Counted from the stretch's first letter, positions 38,518-49,734 are shown. The stretch: DNA of 64,000 nt from Hemicordylus capensis (GCF_027244095.1 NC_069657.1:245188674-245252673); one strand, 5' to 3'. Notes: generated by a model from the sequence alone, not told the origin. Numbers and translations are program-made.

Positions 38518-39347
38518 AATAGAATCATAGAACTGGAGTGGATTTTGGTGACCAGCCTCCTAAAACATCCTGAGCGAGAAAACCTACGAACAGCTTCTGC
38601 TTGCTGTGGTGAGAGAGAGTCCGCCCACCCCCCAGGTAACTGATTCCCTTGCTGAACTGCTCTTGCTGCTAAGACGTTTCTCCTAACGAAACTGAAACCT
38701 TCTCCTGTGGTTCTGGGGGGCAGTCTTTAGTTTGGTTGATAGCGTCCATCAGCAAAAACACCATCAAGAGGAGACGGCTTCCCCTTAGCTTCCTAACTGA
38801 CCCTGCCTGATCAGCAGGCAGCAGTTGTTGCATCACAATTTGAATTTTACTTATGACATTTATTCTCTAGTTTAATGTTATGTTTCATGGGTCTGAGGAA
38901 TAGTAGTTTCTTTTCTCATTCAAAGGGTGGAAAAACCTAGAATAGATGTAGCCATCTGGCTCTGAAGTCTTGAACTCATTCCAGATAGGTGTTTACTGAC
39001 CAACTCTATCAATCTTGAACTGCGATCCTGACCCCTCACCATTGATGCTACTTTTGTGAGTTTGCGAGCAGCTCCACCTTCTCTTTGTTTGTCAGGGATG
39101 GGGGTTTCACCATCCTTAAGGAGCAGCAAACCTGCCATTTGTTGTTTCTTCCTTCTAACATACCTAGAAAAGTCATTTTTGTTGTTCTCAACATTCCTCC
39201 CCAGCCTCAGCTCATTCAGAGCTTTAACTTTTCCAGATACTGTCCCTACAAGTCTGAGGTACTCATCCTTGGTCATCTGTCCATCCTCTCATTTATTTTA
39301 TGTCTTCCCCCCACCCCCCAGCTCTTTACTAAGTAAAGCTTGTGCAG

Positions 39348-39391
<44 letters not shown>

Positions 39392-39690
39392 AAGTCTCTT
39401 ATTTTTCTTTCTCAATGAAATTTTGGGTTGCTGCATTTTTGGTAAGTCCTTCAGAACCTGTCACCAGTCTTGGGTTCCTTGATCTGTTAGGATTCCATGG
39501 CTAGATAAACTATCTAGTGCTGCCCTGTATCTATTAAAGCCAGCTTCACTGAAATCCAAGGTGCAGGCTTGAACCAGGCTCTCCTTAGCTTTTCGTATTC
39601 CGATTCTGATCAAGAATTCCAGCATTCCATGATCACCAAAGTTCCCCCGCATTGATCCTCTATTAATCCTCATTGATCAACTATTCCCTA
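38518..39690 (-). mobile_element. CR1 LINE fragment, antisense
   Basis: The minus-strand 3' end lies at AATCATAGAACTGG (38521). Further in are the ORF2 linker (LSSHGILTDQGTQDW region at 39673-39461, and ARKLTKVA at 39276-38920) and 3' UTR phrases. RT is largely deleted. A (TC)n tract sits inside. Confidence 0.7.
39351..39390. repeat. (TC)n microsatellite
   Basis: About 20 TC units inside the CR1 fragment. Confidence 0.95.
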
Positions 39691-40417
39691 TTGGTTATGT
39701 TCTAGTCAGCTGATTCCCCTTGCACTTTCTCTGCTTTCTGAAAGAGGAAGTTGTCAAGAATTTGTTGGCAATTTCGTGCTTAGAGAAGTTTGTTTCTCAA
39801 CATATATCAGGATAGCCAAGTCCCCCATTACTACTAATTCTTGCTCCACTGAAACCGCTGCAGTTTGTTTCATGAAAACATTTCCACATTTTCTCCTTGG
39901 TAAGTCAGTCTGCAATAAATTCCAACTAATGTGTTATTTAGAGTGATGTCACATAAAAGCATCTAGAGTAGTTTGCTACTCTTGTATCTGTAGTATCATC
40001 AAGGCATGATTATATGGTGAAAGCCAATGCCTGGCATTGGAGGTCTGGCATAGATGCTTTCATATTTAGCAGAATGTATGCTTCCTTCTCCAAGAGGAGA
40101 TGCTTTAGCAGATTTGCTCTGAAATGTGAATGGCAACATGTACAGATAAGTCTGAATTTTGCCCACAACATTTATCAAGAGGCAACTGAACCAAAATAAA
40201 GGCTGCAACAACAAAAGTCACACAGACATGGGTGTCCTTCTCCACTCTGTTCCATATCCACAGATATAGATGTCCTCCACTCTTGACCTTAACAGCTGCT
40301 TTTATATCTTAGCATGACCTAGGAAAACAGGAACAATGCCCCAAGACAGCATAGATGTGTTTCCACTTATTGTTCCTCTAGGCAGCCCCTTTCAACAGTG
40401 CAGGGTTGGCTTAAGGG
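39691..40417. other. Intergenic, no recognised feature
   Basis: No coding or repeat family recognised between RCAN2 and ENPP5 here. Confidence 0.4.
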
Positions 40418-40425
40418 CTTCACAC

Positions 40426-41140
40426 TAGGGATGTGCATGAACCTGTTCAGAGGCCCTTTTATAGACCTCCGAACAGGTTCGAACACTGGCCGGTTTGAAC
40501 GTTCGAAAGTGGGGAGAATTGGACCTTAAAGGCGGGGGAGGGTGCACTTACCCCTCCCCTCGCTTTCCCCATGCCCAGTTCCTGTAAAAATCCTTACTAC
40601 CTGCAGAGAGGAAAGAGGGGGCATTATATACCAAATAACAAAATTGCAACAGCGGGTGACAAGATATTAAAGGCATACCTATGTGTGAAGTAGGAATGTG
40701 CACGGAACCGGGCGGGGGTGGTTCGAAGGGGTGGGGTCAGACCTTAAGGGTGGGGGAGGGTGCACTTACCCCTCCCCCGCTTTCCCCCCCGCTAGTGCTT
40801 GGTTCCTGTAAAATCCATTGGAGTGGCCGCGTACCTCCCTGCTGCCCCTTCCCCTCTTCAGCCGGAAGTACTGGGTGCACGCTCACGCACATCACACACA
40901 CTCACTCATGTTAGACATGCATGCTTGACATCTGCATGCGCGCCAGGTACTTCCGGCCACTTCCAGCCAAAGAGGGGAAGGGGCGGCAGGGAGGTATGCT
41001 GCTGCCCAGAAGGATTTTACAGGAACTGAGTGCTGGTGGGAGGAAAGTGGGGGGGAGGGGTAAGTGCACCCTCCCCCGCCCTTAAAGTCTGACCCCCCAC
41101 CCCTTCGAACCACCCGCGCCTGGTTCCGTGCACATCCCTA
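40426..41140. mobile_element. Rearranged palindromic hAT element with 8-bp target duplication
   Basis: The left tip TAGGGATGTGCATGAACC starts at 40426 and the right tip CGTGCACATCCCTA ends at 41140. Perfect CTTCACAC copies flank them (40418-40425 and 41141-41148). Inside, the left arm stops at about 40592 and is followed by an inverted copy of the right flanking DNA (40587-40690), then by a second left-type tip (TAGGAATGTGCACGGAACC at 40691). From 40691 to 41140 the arms are an uninterrupted palindrome. Noncoding. Same group as 14401-14946. Confidence 0.88.
40587..40690 (-). repeat. Inverted copy of host DNA at 41141-41242
   Basis: The reverse complement of this block matches 41141-41242 almost throughout, including TTTAATATCTTGTCACCCGC and CCCCCTCTTTCCTCTCTGCA. 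A 4-base difference in the A/T stretch near GGTATATAATGC is the main change. It is host flank, not element sequence. Confidence 0.9.
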
Positions 41141-41242
41141 CTTCACACATGGGAATGCCTTTAATATCTTGTCACCCGCTGTTGCAATTTTGTTTTGGTA
41201 TATAATGCCCCCTCTTTCCTCTCTGCAGGTAGTAAGGATTTT

Positions 41243-42370
41243 CCCTCAATAGCACTAGAAGCTGAATGGGTTACTAACAAAATTATCTGCAGTATTTTAA
41301 AGCTAGCTTTACTCTGCCATTGAAAGTTATGGATTATTAAACTGAGTAACTGACAGACAGTGGGCCAACAGACAGACACAATGCAGGGCTAATCCTGATT
41401 TCACATAACACATAGCTTCAGGAGAGCACAATCTCCCTCCCCTTTGTGTGTGAAGATCGGAATAATCCTACTTCCAATTTTAGTTTAGAACAAGCCAGGA
41501 TTGTTTTATGTCAGAACTGAGCAATCCTGGCTTATTTAAAATATACTAAGATATGATCCTGGAATTACATTCAAATTCTGGTTTATTTTGAAACTCTGGT
41601 TAGAATAAGGCAGGATTGCTTGAGTTCATAAATGATTGTTCTAAATCAGCATAAAAAGCAGATTTCTTCTGAGCCTGGTGCAGAAAGGAGAGAGGAGAGC
41701 GCACTTCTGAAGCTTAGGAGCATTTCACAAAGCCAGGATATAACCCTGTTGGTGCAATACATCTGAACCCAGCCAATTGTGTATTTAAGTTGCTTGAAGA
41801 TGTGTTTCTCCTGCATAATAAGTTTAATAAGAAAAGGAAATGTGTAGAATCTATGTCTGAGGAGAATGTGTGCTTCATGCTCCAAATGCCTGAGAGGAAT
41901 GTGTCATCATTGATGGTTGTTTTTTAATTAGTGAGGGTTGACAAGATTGTCCTACTGTGGTTTATGTTGCAAAAGCCTTTTAAGCATGTTCCTTGTTATA
42001 TCACAGTCTTCTCATTCAGGTTTCTGGATTGTTGACACAGATGTGACATACCTGTACATAGTATGAATCAATACTATTTTTAACCATATCTTTTGTACAA
42101 ATACATTACTTATGTACTTCAGTGAATACCCAATATATTAAAATTTGGTGGAAATAGTAATATTCTTGTCTATGCCTTATTCCCCTTGTGCTGTTTCTAT
42201 AAGGCATTATAGTGATGCCTAGGAGCCTTGGTAATGTAGGCGTATCCTGTATATGTCCAGATTGCCACCAGTCTCACTGCATAAATGTCATTTCTGTAGC
42301 GGCCATCCACCAATTTCTCCCACTGTAGCCAGTCACTAGCACAATCACTGCTACTTCTAGCCAATTGTCA
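41243..42370. other. Intergenic, repeat-like AT-rich DNA
   Basis: Several copies of a short phrase (AGCCAGGATTG and GGCAGGATTGC, both orientations) at 41495-41630 suggest an old fold-back element, too decayed to bound. Confidence 0.4.
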
Positions 42371-42413
42371 CTATAAGTGGCTATAATTACTGGGCCATTT
42401 GATGATGATGGAA

Positions 42414-42455
<42 letters not shown>

Positions 42456-42668
42456 AGCCAACGGCCTCTCAATACAACAAAACCACACAAAAAACTATAC
42501 ATCACATCAAAAGCATCACAAGAAACTGCAATAGAAACCGTACAGTAAGAGTATCGTGCATAAAAATTTTCAATAAATAAAATCTGTTCATCCTCCTATT
42601 ATACTGTGCCTGCATCTAGCCTCTATAAGTGGCTATAATTACAGGGCCATTTGAGGATGATGGAATAT
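42371..42668 (-). mobile_element. 206-bp insert with ATT repeat, flanked by 46-bp direct repeats
   Basis: 42371-42416 and 42623-42668 are direct repeats (44 of 46 bases equal; CTATAAGTGGCTATAATTAC at the start of each). Between them is (ATT)n at 42416-42453 followed by non-host-like sequence. Read on the minus strand, the insert ends in an (AAT)n tail, as a retroposed element would. The family is not recognised. Confidence 0.6.
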
Positions 42669-43280
42669 GAAACCAATAACTGCTGTAAGAGGTACAGTAT
42701 TTCTCAACCACAAAATACACAGTTTTAAGGGTAATGTTAGGAAAAGCAAAGGACAGAATACAGAAAACTCCATGCTGCAAATATCAGCAGAGATATGTGG
42801 ATCTGCTGGCCCTGCTGTCCAATCAGCTTTCTATTCTCTTCCTCAACACCATGCATAATTTTGCAAACCTCTATCCTATTCAGAATCTGCACCCTCCCCT
42901 CATTATTGTCCTTTCTGTGCTAAACAAAGCCCAAATGCTTTAGTCTCTCTTGGCAGGGAAAGTGGTCCAACTTGCTAATCATTTTGGTTGCCAGTGCAGC
43001 TTGCTGAACAGCTCCTGCCTTTTGTGAAGAACTGATTTATGGCAAATGGTGGTGTGATGGCCAGCACTCTTTTCGGCGGGTGTCTGAATTTACATTGGCA
43101 AAAGGGCCTGAGCAGAGCCATTCTGGCCCAAGAGAAACCATTTTGTGCAATCTTGCAGTGAGACTCTGTTTCTGCTGAGGACAGCAGAACAACACAAACA
43201 CCTGCTGTTGTGGAGCACTTTGGCCTTCGCCTCTCACCTCCTTGTCAAAACAGGGCCTGACGAACTTGGAGCATGACCGT

Positions 43281-43745
43281 GAGGCTCTCCACAGGAGCAG
43301 TGTGGATTGCCGGATGGGGTTTGGCGGGGAGAACCTGCTCTCCCCGCACACGAGCATTCAGCCCTCCCTGGGCAACCAGCTACGTCATGGAGCCCCTAGG
43401 GGTGGCGGGGATCAGGGGCCATCTGGCCCCCGGAAGCCGCAGAATGCCCTAGAACTTGCCCGGGGCATTCTGGGGAGCCCCCCAACAGGAGGCTTGCTGT
43501 AGTCTCCCAGTCGGGGGTCTCCTCACGAGTCACCGTGGTGCAAAGCCACACCATGGCGACTCACGATCCGAAAAAATTGGGTCAGCAGAGCACTCGCTCC
43601 ACTAACCTCATTTAACGGGGGGGGGGGGTGTGCAATTAGGCAGGCTAGCTGCCAGGAGCCATGCAGCTCCCGCCAGTTCACATGCACGGGGGAAACCAGG
43701 CTGGGCTCCCTTAGCCCAGTTTCCTCCTCACATGTGAATAGCCTC
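43281..43745. mobile_element. GC-rich MITE-like element (GAGGCT tips)
   Basis: The left tip is GAGGCTCTCCACAGGAGC and the right tip is CTCACATGTGAATAGCCTC. The outer six bases are perfect inverses; the rest is diverged. A 13-base G run lies at 43616-43628. No convincing target duplication, so the superfamily is open. Confidence 0.45.
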
Positions 43746-43893
43746 AATGAGTTTATGAGCCTCCAGTTTGTTTTGAACTCTGAGTGGGGGAAGGAGTGAA
43801 CAAAGTTGTTTATCTGAGGCCTGATACAGTGTTCTCAGAGCAAAAGGACAACATCTTGAGTGGATACTAGCGTGGATTGGAAACATCTAGGAT

Positions 43894-44057
43894 CAGGGCA
43901 TAGCTAGGGGAGAGGAGTCCCGTGTTCACCCCTCTCTCCAGTGGCCCCTTGGAGTGAGGGAGATAATGAAGAAGATAGGGAGGGGTGGAGCTGGGGGGCC
44001 CTCAGGAGCTGGGGGACTTGGGTTCTTCGAACCCATTCAATTATAGCTACACCCCTG
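43894..44057. mobile_element. 164-bp hAT-type MITE with perfect 8-bp target duplication
   Basis: The tips CAGGGCATAGCTAGGGG and ATTATAGCTACACCCCTG are inverted repeats. TCTAGGAT flanks both sides (43886-43893 and 44058-44065). Noncoding. Confidence 0.85.
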
Positions 44058-44065
44058 TCTAGGAT

Positions 44066-44850
44066 GGAAGGAGTCAACTTGGAAAGCGTTTTAGCAAGCC
44101 TTTATTGCTAAAGAGAAAGCAGTTTATTCTGAGGCTTTGTTTTTTGCCTTTAGTCTTTGGTTTTTTGTTCTATTTGCTTACTTGCTACTGTCATCTGAAA
44201 CTGAAACTTGTTCAAGTGTGTGCCTTGACTTTCATGTCAATGACTGTGTTCTGCTTATGTTCATTTTTTTTGATAGCAATAAAAGAGATATTAGGGGAGT
44301 CAAGAATCCCTTTTCTTCCTTTTTTTACTCGTTGTCGGAACAATGCTGGCCTAGCAAAAGCCTAGGACCATAGAGTTCCCTTGGTTGGGTGAAAGGCCCA
44401 ACTGGGATAGCATACACATTCTCAGCCAGCACTCTCCAGTGTTGTTATACACATGACAGTGATTCTTCTTGAAATGGCCAGCAGGTGGCACTGAAAAAGT
44501 CACACTGACTAGGGCCCAGTTCTACGTATAGTCAGCAAGTGAAATGGAACAGGTTGGGATAACAGAAACACGCGGAAGTGTGCAGAAAGAATAAACACAT
44601 GCTTGGAAAAACACCATTCCAATGCTGTTTAATATATTGTCCCATGGTACTAGGTGATGAGTGTTAGGGGCTTCTCACCTGAGATCCTTCCAAATGCTAC
44701 CAAATGTAGGGATAACATGGCTTACTTTTAGTGTTGCACTGAGGGCTAATTACATAACTCAGTAGCCAGTCTACCAGAAGGTGGTAGGGACTTCCTGCTG
44801 GGGAAAGCCTGGATTTGCCTATGGTGGTGGTTGTTTTAAAGGCAAAATTG
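44066..44850. other. Intergenic, no recognised feature
   Basis: No gene or repeat identified. Confidence 0.4.
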
Positions 44851-44851
44851 T

Positions 44852-44917
44852 GTATCGTGTCGTACTTTCCACTTATTTGTCCTAACAGGACAAATAAGTG
44901 GAAAGTACATGATATAC
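44852..44917. repeat. Near-perfect palindrome, 22-bp core arms, 3-nt loop
   Basis: The core arms start at 44862 and 44887, centred on CCTAACAGG, and pair without mismatch over 22 bp (TACTTTCCACTTATTTGTCC and its inverse). Outer pairing continues imperfectly (TATCG against GATATAC). Intergenic. It may be a cruciform or a micro-MITE remnant. Confidence 0.75.
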
Positions 44918-45343
44918 AGCCAGAAAACAACACAGGGTATAGGAAGGGTTAAGATCCTGAATGCCATAGTCCTACTCTGGATAATCATGCGCCACAATTG
45001 ATGTGTGCCAAAATGTAAAGAAATGGAAGATCCTGCATGATCTCTATAATCTAATCCAGTCTGGCCCTCAATGGCTATACACACGTGGGGCAGGAACCTG
45101 GTTGGTGGAAGCTTCCAGCTGCACACACATGTGGAGAGGCAAGCATACATGTATTAATTAGAAACAATGGCATACATGTATGTACGGTAATATGGGAATT
45201 ATTTATGCTGTTGTGATATCTGTTCAGGAAATGTACTGTATGATTTCCAGTGTGGTTTACAATCACATTTAAAACAAGATCATAACAAAATAATCACAAA
45301 TCGAAAACAACAAAGCAGAAAAACAAATAAAACAGAACTAGCT

Positions 45344-46395
45344 GATCCCGCACAGAGCATCTGTGCAGTAGTACACTCCTCTTCCCCCCAAGCCTTCCCC
45401 CGCCAGCTTCTATCCCAGTCTCCGTTCCCCAATGCCCGCCTGCTACTCCCTCCCCCCACTGCCCACCAGGCCCCTTTCCCACCCACTCCCTGGTTCATGG
45501 TTTCTGCCGCTGCTTCCTCATTGCGGCTGCCACCACCACCTCGCCGCAGCTGGGCCTGCCGCAGCTGCCTTGCTACAGCCAGGACTGCCGCCCCCTCCGC
45601 CAGGCCCGTCGCCTCGCCATAGCTGGGCCTGCCACCCCCTCCGCCGGGCCTGCTGCCGCCACCTCACCACAGCCAGGCCCACCGCCCCCTCTGTAGCCTC
45701 CTTGACATGGCCAGGCTAGGCCAGACACCGCTCCCACCCCCACCCCCTCCTCACAGTGGCCATGGGCCCATTGCCGCCGCCTCACCACCTCCTTGCCGCG
45801 GCCATGCTAAGCCTGCCGCCGCCTCTTCACAGCAGCCATGGGCTGGCTGCCTCGCTGCGGCCAGGCCCACCGCCCCTTCCTCAGCCTCCTCACTGCCGCC
45901 GTCCCCATCTCGTCACAGCGGCCATTGCCAGCAGCCCAGCCAATCAGGCGCCTCCTCTGCTGGCACGCATAGCCCTTGCCACATCCCCACGCATGGCTGT
46001 GGCGGATGAACCCACACAGAGCATCTGTGCAGCAGTACACTCCCCCCCCCCCCACTGCCCACCTCCCCCACCCTCTTCTGCCCCAGGCTCCTCTTTCCCC
46101 CCAGCCCCCCTTCTGCCACAGTCTCCTCGGGCCCCCCACCTTTGGGCCCATTCTCCTCTGCTTTCTCCCCACTGCCACCATTATTTATCTCCCGCCTGCA
46201 CCGCTTCCAAAGCGGCTGCGGATCCCTGGTGTCTCGCTGCCTTTGATGCCGTCCCCTCCCAAAGCAATAGGTCAGGCCTGCCTCCCTGACTGCTGCTCCC
46301 TAAGGCAATGGTTGGAACGTTTGCAGGACCTCACAAGAGTTCCAGCAGGCATCCAGACGCATCCCCACACAATTCCCGACTCAGTCGCCCATAAG
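45344..46395. repeat. GC-rich repeat block with minisatellite
   Basis: The phrase CACAGAGCATCTGTGCAG occurs at about 45351 and 46015, each followed by TAGTACACTCC or CAGTACACTCC and a C-rich tract, so a unit of about 665 bp is partly duplicated. Between them (about 45537-45930) is a degenerate minisatellite with the recurring theme CCTCGCCGCAGCCAGGCC. The right end (CGCCCATAAGAGAATTAAAT) looks like a repeat terminus. Long open frames on both strands are compositional, not coding. Confidence 0.65.
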
Positions 46396-46397
46396 AG

Positions 46398-46664
46398 AAT
46401 TAAATATATAGATAACCCCTGCTAACTTGGCAAAGAGGCAGCTTTTAATGTGGTGATTCTCTTTTTTTAGCAGGGGGAGAGTAACTGACCCTATCCACCC
46501 CCAGCACAGTTCCTCCAGTGACTGTTGCTGGTGTCTCTCTGATGTTTCTTTTTAGATTGTGAGCCCTTTGGGGACAGGGTTCTATCTTATTTATTTATTA
46601 TTTCTCTGTGTAAACCGCCCTGAGCCATTTTTGGAAGGGCGATATAGAAATGAATTATTATTAT
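46398..46664 (+). mobile_element. SINE with GGGCGATATAGAAAT tail, near full length
   Basis: Runs from ACCCCTGCTAACTTGGC to the conserved tail CTGTGTAAACCGCCCTGAGC, AGGGCGATATAGAAATG and an (ATT)n microsatellite. The tail form resembles those of L2-like LINEs, which probably supply its enzymes. Other copies: 33880-34138 (minus) and 63745-63835. Confidence 0.75.
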
Positions 46665-46899
46665 TAATAATAACAACAACACTAAAAATAGAATCTGTTG
46701 GACACTGCTAAGCAACATTTAGACGGGAGGAACACGTTGCTGCCCAGTCCCAACGACGTTAAAACCTTCCATTTCTACGATGTTTTTCATGAGCAGCAGT
46801 CTCACTTTCGAATTCCACCCTCCCCCCGCCCCCAGCGTTTCTCCAGAGGTAAAGCCGGAAATCCCTTAAACAAATAGCGACAGGGTTACTCTCGCATAT

Positions 46900-47060
46900 T
46901 CTTATCTCTGTGGTGTTTCTCACCCCTCCGAGCATCACGTTACCGAGCGAGCCCGCACCGCACCGTTCGACTGCGGTTGCGCAACCGGTCTGGGCTGCTA
47001 AAGAGCCTCTGCGCAGGCTTTTAAAGGGGGGGGGCGTGGTTTAGCGTGGTATAGGAGCTG
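46900..47060 (+). promoter_or_regulatory. ENPP5: Probable ENPP5 CpG-island promoter
   Basis: This is the only non-repeat CpG-dense block between RCAN2 and ENPP5. It holds a perfect C/EBP-type palindrome TTGCGCAA (46977-46984), an NRF1-like CTGCGCAGG, a GC-box-like GGGGGGCGTGG and a TTTTAAA that could act as a weak TATA. It lies about 5.4 kb upstream of the first ENPP5 coding exon. Assignment is by position and composition only. Confidence 0.55.
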
Positions 47061-47098
47061 CGCGGATCACAAGACTGCTGATGCGGCGGCTCGCTCAG
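47061..47098 (+). other. ENPP5: Candidate ENPP5 first exon, noncoding (3' end)
   Basis: CGGATCACAAGACTGCTGAT leads to CTCGCTCAG followed by the donor GTATGC at 47099. The next plausible acceptor in the right place is AATGTAG before 52508. The transcription start is not known, so the left edge is nominal. The exon would contain an upstream ATG at 47081. Confidence 0.4.
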
Positions 47099-47654
47099 GT
47101 ATGCTCGGGTTCCAGTCCGCTTCTCTTTCCGGAAAGGAGAGATCCAGACAGTAGCTCAGCTGCGGTGGGAAGACAGTGCGAGCCAGCTTCAGCCCGGGGA
47201 AGGGGGTGCTCTGTTAAGAGCGAATCAGACCATTGGTGCGTCTCTCTAACTCGGGATTTTCCGCCCTGGCAGGTAGCAGTTCTGCAGGCAGGGCTTTCCC
47301 CCAGGAAGTACTCCTGTCCTTGGGATCAAACTTAGGCTCTTCTGCTGCGTGCAACGTATGGCGCCATCCCTCGGGGTCATTTCTGCCTGGTCGTATGGAA
47401 AGTAGTCGCCCCTGGAAACCTTCTAGTTCCCCCCACCTGACTGCCGGCCCAGCCCCCTGTTTGCATAAAGTCTTGGGGTCAGTCCTGCAGTGAAGGCCCC
47501 ACGAGTGTGCAGGTGCACGGGAAGGAAGGGCTGGTTATTCGGGGCAGGTGTTCTCCAATGGTATTTTGGTGGGTTTGGGCCGAAATGTTGCTTAGGGGAA
47601 AGGTAGGCAATGATGGAGTTGCATGAACGTTCTTGCGCTTCCTTCCCTAAAACA

Positions 47655-48000
47655 AGCAAAACCAGAGTTAAGAACATCAGGCCCCAGTCTACCTTCCTGT
47701 TTCACACAGTGGCCCGCCAGACCGGAGGCTTCTGGGAAGCCCTCAGGCAAGAGGTGAAGCATGTTCCCTCTCCTGTTGTTGCTCCCCACCACCCCAGCAA
47801 CTGGTATCCTGCCTCTGAGTCTGGATGCAGCCTTTAGCTGTCGGGTCTAGTAGCTGTTGAGAGAGCTATCCTCCATAAATTTGTCTGAAGTCCCTTTTAA
47901 AGCCATCCGAGCTGGTGGCCATCACCACATCCCGTGCCAGAGGATTCCATGTGAGTGGGGAAGTACTGCTTTTTGTCGATCCTACATTTCCTCTTGTAGG
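47655..48000 (+). repeat. Dispersed reptile repeat, longer copy
   Basis: Contains CACACAGTGGCCCGCCAGA and later AAAGCCATCCGAGCTGGTGG and CATCACCACATCCCGTG. The first part matches 2118-2330. I know this phrase as a common reptile interspersed repeat, probably CR1-related. It lies in ENPP5 intron 1. Confidence 0.55.
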
Positions 48001-49420
48001 CGTGGTGGACCACAGAGCCTTGTGCTTGCTCATGGACCTCTGTGCATTACTGGGTTGGGTAGTCCTAGCTGGGTCGATGCATATGCGGGGGGGAGGGTTT
48101 AAAATGGTGGGTGAGGGGTGTGGGAAAACCAAAGGCTGCGCTTGTGTGCCATGCACTTCCTGCGATGGTGTTGTGCAAGACCTTGGTGTAAGTGTATTGG
48201 GTGAAAGAAAGGGAAGGAAGTTGTATGTCATTTGCCTCTCTTCAAGCTAGGGCCAAGCAGGAGGGGATGGGGCCTAAACTCCAAGGGGGATCCTCGGAGG
48301 GCTTGCCCCCTTTCCAGCTTAAGATGCTTTTAACTGGATTTCCTCTCATCCAAATTACTCCCTTCCTCCAAAAGGACTGCTTCGACTGTGTTGGGCCAGA
48401 GCCTTTAAAGGAACTTTTGGAAGGGAGACTTAGGATTGACCCTTCTTTATTGGTATGAGACCACCAAGTTTGCTGTTAGAGGGAGGATTGTAGGATTCAG
48501 AGAGTAGCTGCTCTGATTTGGATTTAAATGTGGGCTAGAAACAACTTAAAAGATGGGACTGACCCACCCCAAACCCACCCACACACACTCACTCATGCTC
48601 GCACCCATGCTGTAGTCTGCAGCTTTGGGCAGCCATCCCTAAATCCCATTAGACAGGAGGCCTTCCCCCCACCCCCAATTTCTGGAAATCTGCTGCCTTA
48701 CTGTGAACTCTCCTATACTGTGTGAGGAGGAAGCGTTAATCCTCTTCTCATCCAACCCCAGTCCTGAACCTGAGTGCTATTGAATTTTGGGGAGGGGCAT
48801 TCCTTCACCCCCCCAAACCCCCCAATTTTTCAAGGACACTCAACTTGTTCCCAGTAATGGCAAACTAGGTGGACCAGTGTTAACCAGTAGGACAGTGGAA
48901 CAGGGTTACCCATTTAAAGATTAGGGGTTCTGATTCATGCTCCCAGGTATGCAGGAAATGATGAGTTTTTTTGGTCTCTTCCTCAGTCATCAAGGACTGC
49001 ACACAGGAAAGAAAACTTGAAACAGTAAAAACCCTGGAGAACAACAAAAGCAGGGGTGGGGTGGGAATTGGCCCCTAATTTTTATCATGGAAAAGGGCAC
49101 TTCTCCAGGCAGTGTGGAAGATGGTTTACTTCCCAAAGCTTTTTGCAAGTTGAAGAGCCACAAAGCCTCTCCCTCCTCTTTATTGCAATCAGGTTTGGGG
49201 TTGGAGGAGATGCTGTAGTACTTGGGGGCTGCCCCACCACTGTTTTCCTGAGTCCCTGTAATTACTTCAGAAGAGAAGGGAGTCTGGGTCTCTCCTACTT
49301 GGAGATATCTACTGCCTCACTCTTCAGATGCTCCATCTCAGAATGTCTCATGTCTGTGATCTGCACAGGTACCTACACAAAGCACAGGGCATTTTTCCCA
49401 GTGTTTTACCCTTAGGAACA
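48001..49420. other. ENPP5 intron 1, no recognised feature
   Basis: Only short C-rich and CA-rich patches (48565-48600). No exon or named repeat. Confidence 0.4.
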
Positions 49421-49532
49421 TAGGAAGCTGCCATATACCAAGTCAGACTATTGGTCTCTCTAGCTCAGTATTGTCTTCACAGACTGGCAGCAGCTTCTCG
49501 AAGGTTGCAGGCAGGAATCTCTCTCAGCCCTA

Positions 49533-49734
49533 CAGGTGAAACTCGAAAAATTAGAATATCATGCAAAAGTTCATTAATTTCAGTAATGCAAATTAAAAGG
49601 TGAAACTGATATATGAGATAGACGTATTGCATGCAAAGCGAGATAAGTCAAGCCTTAATTTGTTATAATTGTGATGATCATGGCGTACAGCTCATGAGAA
49701 CCCCAAATCCACAATCCCAGAAAATTAGAATATT
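49533..49734 (+). repeat. Left terminal inverted repeat of Tc1 element
   Basis: 202 bp beginning CAGGTGAAACTCGAAAAAT and ending AAAATTAGAATATT. Inner and outer copies of a TTAGAATAT motif suggest two transposase-binding sites per end, as in IR/DR-type Tc1 elements. Confidence 0.92.

Noticed and set aside
39351-39390. Regular short repeats as a CRISPR array
   Set aside because: Simple (TC)n microsatellite; no spacers. The other repeat tracts (11430, 11664, 33927, 42416, 63834) are likewise simple sequence.
45432-46425. Long proline/alanine-rich open frames on both strands
   Set aside because: They fall in a GC-rich minisatellite and C tracts with open frames in several frames at once. No homology, no splice or start context.
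47081-47335. 84-codon frame in the ENPP5 promoter region
   Set aside because: It runs across a good splice donor at 47099 and has no recognisable protein pattern. Only the first 18 bases are considered, as a possible upstream frame.
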